From NCBI GenBank assembly GCA_039815505.1, contig JBCBZE010000091.1, positions 1 to 10,793 of the forward strand: 10,793 nucleotides of DNA, given 5' to 3'. The DNA is from CANLWN01 sp039815505. GTDB taxonomy: Bacteria > Bacteroidota > Bacteroidia > Flavobacteriales > Flavobacteriaceae. The notes below the pieces were generated by a model. It worked only from the letters and a program-made list of their open reading frames with translations. It made no database searches and had not been told where the DNA came from. The position numbers and the translations under genes were made by a program. Position 1 is the first letter of the stretch. Every line of letters starts with the position of its first letter. Below are positions 1-6,500 of the stretch, piece after piece.

Positions 1-870
1 ATTTTTGAAAGCATACGCCCCGAAAGAGCCCTGGAAATGAACGAAAATGCCCCTTTTTCCCAAAACAGATCGGTAAATGACCTCTTGCATCTCGTTGAAA
101 AGAACTACCCTGATTTTGAAGTTCAAAACGTAGTTATGCTGAACTATGGAAGAGAGGACGCTACGGCCACATTTTCTGTTGATGATGGTAAAGGCATTGT
201 AGGTGATGGACTTTTTACCTATCGTATGAAAACAAGCGAACTTATCGCTAAAATTGTTCCAAATCAAAAAACATACAGTCAAACCATCTATAATCTTTTG
301 ACAAAACTGCATTTTGGAACATTTGGTGGTATACTGCTTAAGATTGTTTATTTCATCCTATCCATGATTACCTGTTTTATGTTAATAAGTGGTGTCCTAA
401 TTTGGCAAACGGCCAGGAACAATTCCCAGTATACGATAAAACAAAAACGCTTTCACCACAGGACCACTAAAGTTTATCTTGCCATTTGCCTAAGCCTTTT
501 TCCCGCCATTGCCCTAATTTTTATTGCAAACAAACTAGTGCCACTGGAAGTTTCCGGCAGAGCGACTATCGTCAATTACATATTTTTTATTGGTTGGTTG
601 GTATTGATTCTGGGAGGCCTTTTTTGGAACAACTTTGGCAAGCTAAACCGAAATTACCTTTTTATAGGTGGTATTTTATCGTCTTTGGTCCCCCTACTGA
701 ATGGTATTGTAACCGGTGATTGGATATGGGTTTCCTTTCAAAAAAATCTATACCAGGTGGCTTCAATAGATTTGGTCTGGCTTTTAACAGGTGTGGTAAG
801 TCTTAGTTTGGTTCCTATACTTTCAAAGAAATACAAGTTATCTAAGAGTAAGCCCGTTTTAACCGTATAA
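1..870 (+). CDS. PepSY-associated transmembrane protein, C-terminal part (5' end outside window)
   Basis: The reading frame is open from base 1 to the TAA at 868-870 (289 residues visible). The first Met codon, at 37, is probably internal because the 12 upstream codons read as ordinary protein. Numbering from base 1, residues 1-90 form a soluble segment like the periplasmic region between PepSY-like domains. A signature 'HFGTFGG' near residue 104 is followed by a hydrophobic helix ending in 'GVLIW' (about 110-135). Four more likely membrane helices follow at about 157-178, 191-211, 219-237 and 255-274, then a Lys-rich tail. The His-Gly-Gly segment and 'GVLIW' helix are typical of the PepSY-associated TM family. 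Characterised members such as FoxB and FpvG are inner-membrane reductases acting on iron-siderophores, with His residues implicated in haem binding; H104 and the H152-H153 pair are candidates here. Iron reduction in this case is inference. The gene converges on the tonB-like genes, so it is not in their operon. Confidence 0.8.
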   Translation: MFESIRPERALEMNENAPFSQNRSVNDLLHLVEKNYPDFEVQNVVMLNYGREDATATFSVDDGKGIVGDGLFTYRMKTSELIAKIVPNQKTYSQTIYNLLTKLHFGTFGGILLKIVYFILSMITCFMLISGVLIWQTARNNSQYTIKQKRFHHRTTKVYLAICLSLFPAIALIFIANKLVPLEVSGRATIVNYIFFIGWLVLILGGLFWNNFGKLNRNYLFIGGILSSLVPLLNGIVTGDWIWVSFQKNLYQVASIDLVWLLTGVVSLSLVPILSKKYKLSKSKPVLTV

Positions 871-892
871 ATCTTGGGCATGTAAAACAAAG

Positions 893-921
893 AACGGAAC
901 CATGTTTTTCATGGTTCCGTT
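893..921. terminator. Bidirectional terminator hairpin between convergent genes
   Basis: A perfect 12-bp inverted repeat (893-904 with 910-921) encloses a 5-base T loop. It lies 22 bases after the stop codon of the plus-strand PepSY gene and 24 bases after the stop codon of the minus-strand tonB-like gene 2, as expected for a shared terminator. On the minus strand the stem is followed by a T-rich stretch (CTTTGTTTTA). On the plus strand the following sequence is less T-rich, so termination may be better for the tonB-like gene. Confidence 0.8.
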
Positions 922-945
922 AGCATTTGCCATTCCTTTGAACCG

Positions 946-1743
946 CTACTGAAAGTTAATGGGAAGACTAAAAGGTACCCGTACCGGAGTGCCCCTTTGT
1001 TTTCCGGGAGTCATTTTAGGTAATTTTTTAATGACCCGGGCGGCTTCGTTTTCCAGACCCTTGGAAGGCCCTTTCATCTCAATATCCGTAATGGTCCCAT
1101 CCACATCAATTTTAAACCTTATATGTACTTTTCCTTTGATTCCCAGCTCTTGTTCCGCTCGCGGATACCTTACATAGCGTTTTACATGTTTGTTCATTTT
1201 TTCTTGAAAACAGGCTCTTCTCTCTTCTTTTTCAACGTTCTCGCAGCCAGGGAAAATAGGGACATCCTCCACTAGGATAAACTCTATATCTCCTATAGGT
1301 GTTGGTTCCTGTATAAAATCTATATCACCGGTTTTTAGTTCAGGATCGGTGTCATCATTGGGAACATCAATGAATTCATCCAGATCACTGGTATCCACAT
1401 CGTCATCGACGATATCAAAATCTGCTGGGTTTGTAACCTTCTTAGGGACTACTTTTTTCTTTTTGGTCTTTTCAACTTTAAACTTGTTCAGCTCCTGGTA
1501 ATATTCTACAATACCTTCTTCCATGGTATGTTCCCTAATTGGCTCGGTTTTCATTGTCCTGAAAGAGGCTTCCAAGCCAACATATACAAGCAACATAGCC
1601 AGTATTAAACCTATTTGGAAATGTAAAAAGCCTCTTTTTCGTAAATTTGTTTCTTGCTTTCCATTTTTGTGGAAAGCATGGGTTGCTTTAGCGTTACTCC
1701 CATTGCCGTGGGATGTAGAATTTTTTGTGTTACATTTTTTCAT
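946..1743 (-). CDS. TonB-family energy transducer, paralogue 2
   Basis: This 265-residue protein has the TonB layout: inner-membrane anchor, periplasmic linker and C-terminal domain that contacts outer-membrane receptors. Residues 1-37 are a polar, His/Asn/Lys-rich cytoplasmic tail, unusually long beside paralogue 1. One membrane helix spans about 38-56. The linker (about 60-160) lacks a proline tract and instead has a basic cluster near 91-102 followed by an Asp/Glu-rich stretch. The C-terminal domain begins with 'EDVPIFPGCE' and contains 'RYP' near 192-194, 'KIDVDGTITD' near 211-220 and 'LPKMTPGKQRG' near 241-251, ending at 'PINFQ'. C167 and C178 form a cysteine pair in the periplasm also seen in paralogue 1. 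The ATG at 1743 is the only good start before the helix. The gene is separated from paralogue 1 by a terminator, so it probably has its own promoter, which I could not identify. It could energise TonB-dependent uptake; the receptor partner is unknown. Confidence 0.88.
   Translation of the reverse strand: MKKCNTKNSTSHGNGSNAKATHAFHKNGKQETNLRKRGFLHFQIGLILAMLLVYVGLEASFRTMKTEPIREHTMEEGIVEYYQELNKFKVEKTKKKKVVPKKVTNPADFDIVDDDVDTSDLDEFIDVPNDDTDPELKTGDIDFIQEPTPIGDIEFILVEDVPIFPGCENVEKEERRACFQEKMNKHVKRYVRYPRAEQELGIKGKVHIRFKIDVDGTITDIEMKGPSKGLENEAARVIKKLPKMTPGKQRGTPVRVPFSLPINFQ
992..1020. repeat. 29-bp exact repeat, copy A (inside tonB-like gene 2)
   Basis: These 29 bases are identical to 1953-1981 and encode the shared 'PKMTPGKQRG' segment of the TonB C-terminal domain. 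Identity breaks at both edges. It reflects duplication of the two tonB-like genes, with strong constraint or local gene conversion, and is not a mobile repeat. Confidence 0.85.
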
Positions 1744-1760
1744 AATAGTTCATTTTAGAC

Positions 1761-1774
1761 CCGATCAATATCGG
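1761..1774. promoter_or_regulatory. Small inverted repeat in the leader of tonB-like gene 2
   Basis: A 5-bp inverted repeat (CCGAT...ATCGG with a 4-base spacer) lies 17 bases upstream of the ATG at 1743. It could be a small leader hairpin or an operator half-site pair. It is short enough to be chance, and no regulator is suggested by the sequence. Confidence 0.2.
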
Positions 1775-1810
1775 TGTGTTATTATTATGTTAAAACACAA
1801 GAAGTATACC

Positions 1811-1849
1811 AAAAAAAATCCCGTCCTGCCGATTGGCGGACGGGATTTT
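1811..1849 (-). terminator. Strong intrinsic terminator after tonB-like gene 1
   Basis: An inverted repeat pairs 1815-1826 with 1838-1849 (12 bp, GC-rich core TCCCGTCC / GGACGGGA). An inner 3-bp GCC/GGC stem with a GATT loop extends it, with one bulged base at 1827. On the minus strand the hairpin runs into eight T residues (complement of 1811-1818), a classic rho-independent signal. It lies about 50 bases after the stop codon of tonB-like gene 1 and separates it from paralogue 2. The flanking A and T runs could also make it work on the plus strand. Confidence 0.88.
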
Positions 1850-1869
1850 AAAATTTATATTATATATCA

Positions 1870-1887
1870 TCCCATGCTGCCATGGGA
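1870..1887 (-). other. Second hairpin in the 3' region of tonB-like gene 1
   Basis: A perfect 7-bp stem (TCCCATG / CATGGGA) with a 4-base loop begins 13 bases after the tonB-like gene 1 stop codon and about 20 bases before the main terminator hairpin in transcription order. It has no T tract, so it is more likely a 3'-end stabilising stem or part of a tandem terminator than a terminator by itself. Confidence 0.55.
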
Positions 1888-1900
1888 CAATTGTACCTTT

Positions 1901-2605
1901 TTATTGCAGTTTAAAAGTAATGGGAATACTAAAGGGCACCCTTACGGCTCTTCCCCTTTGTTTTCCGGGAGTCATTTTAGGAAGTTTTCCAATAATTCTA
2001 GCGGCTTCCTTCTCCAAGTTTTTATCGGGTCCCCGCATTCTTACGTTTCCGATACTACCATCTTTTTGTATTACAAAAATTACGTTCACCCTACCTTGTA
2101 CACCCATTTCTTGGGCGATTTCCGGATAACGGAAATTTTTACGAATATGCTTCTGCATCATTTGGTTGAAGCAAAGTCTTTTATCGCTCTTCTTTTCACA
2201 TCCCGGAAAAACAGGAACGTCCTCAATTACGGCAAATGGCACATCCACATCCTCAAAATCTTCTTCAACCTCTACATCATCCACTTCTATAACTTCCTCT
2301 TCTTGACTGGTTTCGGTCGATTCTATAACCGTTTCCTCAACCTCTTCCTCATCTTCCACAACTTCTATAACCTCTGGTGCGGCCGGAGGTGGTGGCGGTG
2401 GAGGTGTTTTGATCTGCTCCGTCATTGGAACCTCCTCATCCAAATCATCTTCTACATTTAGTGTGTAATCAAAATTACCATCATCGTCATATGTTTTGTG
2501 TTCCAAGCCACGCCAAACTAAAAGCATGACAACAGCCAAACCTATGACAAAATAGAGACCGCTATTTTTGGTCAAATCGGCTTTTGGATTCTTTTTTGGT
2601 TCCAT
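1901..2605 (-). CDS. TonB-family energy transducer, paralogue 1
   Basis: This 234-residue protein has a short Lys-rich cytoplasmic start (1-15), one membrane helix at about 16-32, and a long periplasmic linker. The linker carries a seven-proline tract (68-74), then a strongly acidic Glu/Val/Asp stretch to about 122. The C-terminal domain (about 128-234) opens with 'EDVPVFPGCE' and includes 'RYPEIAQEMGVQGRV' near 159-173, 'KDGSIGNV' near 181-188 and 'LPKMTPGKQRG' near 208-218. C136 and C145 form the same type of cysteine pair as in paralogue 2. The proline/acidic linker is usual for TonB proteins, which must span the periplasm. In this family the protein works with ExbB/ExbD and the proton gradient to power TonB-dependent outer-membrane receptors; none of these is encoded here. 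The start is the ATG at 2605, 62 bases after the vanZ-like gene. It may be read from the gcvH promoter, from a weak promoter candidate at 2627-2658, or from both. Confidence 0.92.
   Translation of the reverse strand: MEPKKNPKADLTKNSGLYFVIGLAVVMLLVWRGLEHKTYDDDGNFDYTLNVEDDLDEEVPMTEQIKTPPPPPPPAAPEVIEVVEDEEEVEETVIESTETSQEEEVIEVDDVEVEEDFEDVDVPFAVIEDVPVFPGCEKKSDKRLCFNQMMQKHIRKNFRYPEIAQEMGVQGRVNVIFVIQKDGSIGNVRMRGPDKNLEKEAARIIGKLPKMTPGKQRGRAVRVPFSIPITFKLQ
1953..1981. repeat. 29-bp exact repeat, copy B (inside tonB-like gene 1)
   Basis: This is the partner of 992-1020, in the same orientation and at the same place in the paralogous coding sequence. The surrounding domain sequences differ at many positions, so an unbroken 29-base match including third codon positions stands out. 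Confidence 0.85.
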
Positions 2606-2626
2606 AATTATTACTTTTAATGTTTG

Positions 2627-2658
2627 CTAATTTAATTATTAATTTACTAAAAAAACAA
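2627..2658 (-). promoter_or_regulatory. Weak candidate promoter for tonB-like gene 1
   Basis: On the minus strand, TTG (complement of 2656-2658) is followed after 21 bases by TAAATTAG (complement of 2627-2634). That is one mismatch from the Bacteroidota -7 element TAnnTTTG. The start codon at 2605 would lie about 15 bases after the expected transcription start. The region is so AT-rich that a chance match is quite possible. Confidence 0.3.
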
Positions 2659-2667
2659 TTAATTTTT

Positions 2668-3060
2668 TCATTTTAACCACCTTTTCCCCGAAAATCGGAT
2701 TTTTATAATCACTGCTGCCAACAAAGCACCTAGCGTATTGGCGAGAATATCCAAAAAATCGCCCTGCCTTGTTCTAGTCAATTCACTTTGAATAACTTCA
2801 ATAATTATACCATAAAAAATGGCAAAACAAACCGCCATGATCAACGCCTTTACCCAACTTAAACTTTCCCCTGCCATCTCCCAAAGAAAGGCATAACATA
2901 AAAGGGCGGCCACTAGGTAGAAAACAAAGTGTGCCAATTTATCAAAATGGGGTATGTTGATCGTCCCAAGGGTACCTTCCGAAAAAGAAACCAAGCTAAA
3001 AAGTGTAACCAAAGCCATCCAACTTATGAAAGCAATGGTGAACCCCAGCTTTTTAGGCAC
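2668..3060 (-). CDS. VanZ-like family membrane protein
   Basis: This 130-residue protein has four likely membrane helices (about 5-25, 42-60, 68-88 and 103-121). It carries the polar signature of the VanZ-like family: 'DKLAHF' (D40, K41, H44), then E88 and Q91 in 'EVIQS', then R98, D101, D104, N108 and G111 in 'RQGDFLDILANTLG'. VanZ itself raises teicoplanin resistance in Gram-positive bacteria. The biochemical role of the short Bacteroidota homologues is not established, so an envelope-related role is only a guess. The start is a GTG at 3060 inside the end of gcvH, giving an 8-base overlap that suggests translational coupling. The next Met codon lies inside the first helix and would truncate it. 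A conserved polar face within the membrane could form an active or binding site, but that is inference. Confidence 0.87.
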   Translation of the reverse strand: MPKKLGFTIAFISWMALVTLFSLVSFSEGTLGTINIPHFDKLAHFVFYLVAALLCYAFLWEMAGESLSWVKALIMAVCFAIFYGIIIEVIQSELTRTRQGDFLDILANTLGALLAAVIIKIRFSGKRWLK

Positions 3061-3433
3061 CTATCAATTCTTTGTACTGGGTATCGCTCAACAAACCATC
3101 GATTTCAGAGACGTCACCGATTTTTATCTTTATCATCCATCCATCCGTGTACGGATCGGAATTTACTTTTTCCGGTTCATCTTCCAAAGCTTCATTAAAT
3201 TCCACGATTTCCCCACTTAAGGGCAAAAAGAGATCGGAAACCGTTTTTACTGCCTCTACGGTCCCAAAAACTTCGTCCTTGTCCAAGGTTTCATCCAAAG
3301 TTTCCACTTCTACATAAACAATATCCCCTAGCTCGCTCTGTGCAAAATCAGTAATTCCCACAATGGCAAGATCATCTTCTATCCTGATCCATTCATGGTC
3401 TTTGGTATACTTTAAATCGGATGGTATATTCAT
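3053..3433 (-). CDS. gcvH: Glycine cleavage system H protein
   Basis: This 126-residue protein matches the usual length of the H protein (129 in E. coli). It opens with the typical 'LKYTKDHEWI' segment (about 7-16), continues through 'VGITDFAQSELGDIVYVE' (about 25-42), and carries the lipoylation motif 'GTVEAVKTVSD' with K63 as the lysine that holds the lipoyl arm. The 'PLSGEIVEFN' strand follows. The protein is a small cytoplasmic carrier that shuttles the aminomethyl group from GcvP to GcvT and is reoxidised by lipoamide dehydrogenase. In many bacteria it also takes part in lipoate transfer. No gcvP or gcvT is in the window, so this is a stand-alone gcvH, which fits a general lipoyl-carrier role as well as glycine cleavage. 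A good Bacteroidota promoter lies just upstream. The start is the ATG at 3433. Confidence 0.97.
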   Translation of the reverse strand: MNIPSDLKYTKDHEWIRIEDDLAIVGITDFAQSELGDIVYVEVETLDETLDKDEVFGTVEAVKTVSDLFLPLSGEIVEFNEALEDEPEKVNSDPYTDGWMIKIKIGDVSEIDGLLSDTQYKELIGA

Positions 3434-3458
3434 TTTTTTCTATTTGTCTATATGAAAA

Positions 3459-3490
3459 CAAATGTAAAAGAATATGTGACGCTATTCAAA
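3459..3490 (-). promoter_or_regulatory. Bacteroidota-type promoter upstream of gcvH
   Basis: On the minus strand, TTTG (complement of 3487-3490) is followed after exactly 20 bases by TACATTTG (complement of 3459-3466). This is a full match to the Bacteroidota primary sigma factor consensus (TTTG near -33, TAnnTTTG near -7). The predicted transcription start is around 3452, giving a leader of roughly 20 bases before the gcvH ATG at 3433. It would let the gcvH - vanZ-like unit be expressed independently of ruvA-sprA. Confidence 0.72.
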
Positions 3491-3537
3491 AAAAGTGTAA
3501 AATAAAGCATGAAAAAAACAAGGGTATCCAACACAAA

Positions 3538-3562
3538 ACCGCCAAAAGAAGAATGGCTTGGT
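3538..3562 (-). terminator. Weak possible terminator after sprA
   Basis: Sixteen bases after the sprA stop codon, the minus strand can form a stem of ACC plus GCCA with TGGC plus GGT. It has an AA bulge, a 9-base loop and a short run of four T residues. Its position is right for the end of the ruvA-sprA transcript, but the stem is weak and read-through into gcvH is likely if it acts at all. Confidence 0.3.
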
Positions 3563-3577
3563 AATTGATTTTCCGGA

Positions 3578-6500
3578 TTAGTTTCCAAAATTGTAACGGA
3601 TGGTAAAGCCGGTATTGATCGTTGTTTGTGGAAAGGCGGTGGACACTTTAAATTGAGAAAAGGAATGGTCATAAAAGAACAATGCATTTAAATTTTTGTT
3701 CAACGCATAGTCTGCCGTAAACTTGATGGACAATAGGTTTTGCCCCGATGTTATCTGATTATTGTCTATATCCAAATTTCTAATAATCGTAATATTATCA
3801 CGTAAGGTAACATCCGCTTTTAAGTTAAGGTCTCCCTTTAACCGTTGTTTTTCGCCACCAATATTGGTCACCAATTTCACGTCCTTAAAGCGATAACCTA
3901 AACCAACCGTATATTCCTTTCCATTAATTTCGGTCAATAGGTTGTTATCAAAACTCAAGGACAAGGCCCTATCCGTCCGTACTTCCGCAAGAACGCTTAA
4001 CGAGTTCTTCATCTCAAAATCTACACGCATCAAGGGATTAAACTGATCGGTAAGCACCACATTGTTTATAATGTTTTCCGGTAACAAATCCCCATTTTCC
4101 GGATTTATCAACGTAAGGTTACCGTTTTCATCTACTTGTTGACGGGTTAAATTGGTCTGAAAGGAATTGATACTGTAGGAGCCCCTATATCCATGACTCA
4201 AGGAGAAGCGCTTAAACTTCTTTTTAAACCATTTATTACGCATAAGTCCCGTATACTTTATATTCCAATTAGGGATGGGAATCTCCCTAAAGGCATCTAG
4301 ATTCACACGGTTTACGTCTTGCCCGGTATAGGCGGCAAAGAAAGCTGGTAATAATACATCCTGACTTGTTTTACCATAGAGCTGTGGAAAACCATCTTCG
4401 TCCAATTCGCCTACCTCCTGGCCGCGATCGGCCACCAACCTATTGGCGATCGTAATCCTATTTTCCTTAAACGTCTCGAAGGTCTCGGAATCAAACTCAT
4501 CGCTCTTCGTAAATGCCGTACCGATCATAACGGTGGAAATACTAAAATTACCAAAGGTATTTGGCGTAAGGGGTTGATACTCGCCATCCTCTATATTAAA
4601 GTTTTCCTGAAAACTATCCGAAAACTGTCTGTCGGCCACCAAATCGATCGTTAGATCCGGAATGGGCTGCGCCGTAGCGGTAATATTAAGCTGTCTGTTG
4701 GTCCGCTTTATAAACTGTTCATTGAACTCGGGGAAAGTGGTCAACCAACCATTACGTGCCGCTTCAAAACGCACATCCGATTGACTACCAAAGACAAATC
4801 CCAAAGTGGGCCGTGTGGTACCTATAAAACCTACCGATTGCGTATACCCGGGGAGTACGGTTCCATTATTTTCGTTATAGTTGATGTTCAACCGTTTCAC
4901 CATGGTCAACACATCTACCACCGTATTAAAAAGTTTACTGGTTTTCCCCTTGGGCTTTTCCGCCCCTTCGGCAAGATTACCAGCCTTATCCCTTCGTGCA
5001 CCTGTGGCCGCAGCGGCTTTGCCGTCCCTTTTCTTTAAACCTATATAATCATAAAAGCGTTGCATGGTCAATGCCGCCGTTAGGTTGTGGGTGTTGGCAT
5101 TTTGGACCGTGCTGATATTTTCCCCCGTTACTTCCAGAATGGCATCGCCCCCACGCTGCCAATCAAAATTACTGGTGTAGGTATATTGCGCATTGATAAA
5201 ATCCAAAAAGGGTATTTTATTTAGAGGCAGTTCATAATTCACTTGCATTTGCTGCGAATGTCTATTGGGTTCCCCAACATCGAAGAAACCATCCCAAAGA
5301 TTTAAATTAGGGTCTATGGCCGAATCCGGGTTTCCTTCCTCTTCAAAATAATTACGTACTATATTGTTGTTAGAAGTGGTAAGGTTTACCCGAAGTGATT
5401 TGGTAATACTATAATTCAGGGCATATTCCCAATTGAACAAATAATTACGCTGTTGCAAAAGCGGTAGGTCCAAAGCCTCCACCCCAGGTTCCAGAACATC
5501 CCTAAAACGTTGTTGGTTGAACTGCCTGTTGATATTGGAATTTACCGATATGCTGGTGGGCAATAAATTAAAATTCAACTCTTTAAGCCATCTCCAATAC
5601 GCTCCGTTGAACAGTGAATCTTTTTTGGCAAAAGGTGCCACCGGTGCCGGCTTAAAATTATGATTGTACACAAACCCGGTAACCACACTTTGATCTCGTA
5701 GGCTTTCAACTTCAAAATCCCTATGGTCCGTCTCATTATAGGAATAGTTGAACGTAAAATTTTCTATATCATAAAAGTTGGCTTCTGCCTCTTCGCCCCT
5801 ATCCTTGCGGACCCCGATAAAATTGATGCTGGTCCTTTTGGTATAATCCTCTGCCTGTTTCCGGATAGTTTCAGCTTCTTCAGCGGTTTCCGCGGCATCG
5901 ATGCGATCATCCAATTTAAGGTCATCATAAACAGGGTCGAACTCCGGGGTAATCAGTTCTTCCGCAATACCATAATTGAAAGGTATCTGAAGTCCCCATT
6001 TTTTAGGAAAGAGCTGACCTACATTGATATTGGTTACTACATCATAGGAAATGGCATCTTCACGTAAACGCTCATTGGGTCTTTGGTCTAACGCGCCAAA
6101 ACCGGAAGTACTCCTAGCACCGGTTGCCGTGACATTGGCAAAATCCGCCAAGTTGGCGTCAATAGCGGCCACGGCGGCCCATCCTCCATTATTATCCAGA
6201 CCCGCCAATCGCAATTCGTTATACCATACTTCCCCACGTGCGGGTAAATCATCGATATTTTTTATACCGACCATCATACTTCGAATACTTCCCAAGGATG
6301 GGTTTCCCTGTATCCCTATCCGAATTCTACCGGGTGTCCTTGGTGCAAATTCATCCACGACGGTGACCTCCCCATCGATTATTTCATAAAAAACAAGGTC
6401 GGTCAACGTGCCATTCGCTATCCCTTCCGTTTTAACACGTCTAAGGTCGTCCAAGGCAAAATTCAATTCATTTTCTTCGGGCCAGATATCCTCAGGGGAC

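Noticed and set aside
37..39. ATG at 37 as the true start of the PepSY-associated gene
   Set aside because: The frame is open to the window edge with protein-like codons, and the family needs an N-terminal helix and PepSY region missing here, so the gene begins upstream.
1523..2461. Long plus-strand reading frame (312 codons) antisense to both tonB-like genes
   Set aside because: It crosses the terminator and intergenic region and is explained by the complement of the acidic linker (Phe/Leu/Asn/Tyr-rich output). The minus-strand proteins have clear family motifs.
2929..3220. Plus-strand frames opposite the gcvH / vanZ-like junction
   Set aside because: Both opposite genes have diagnostic motifs on the minus strand, so these are shadows.
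3448..3687. Minus-strand frame of 79 codons overlapping the 3' end of sprA and the gap before gcvH
   Set aside because: It overlaps the last 36 codons of sprA in another frame and spans the gcvH promoter; composition is not protein-like and no family is recognisable.
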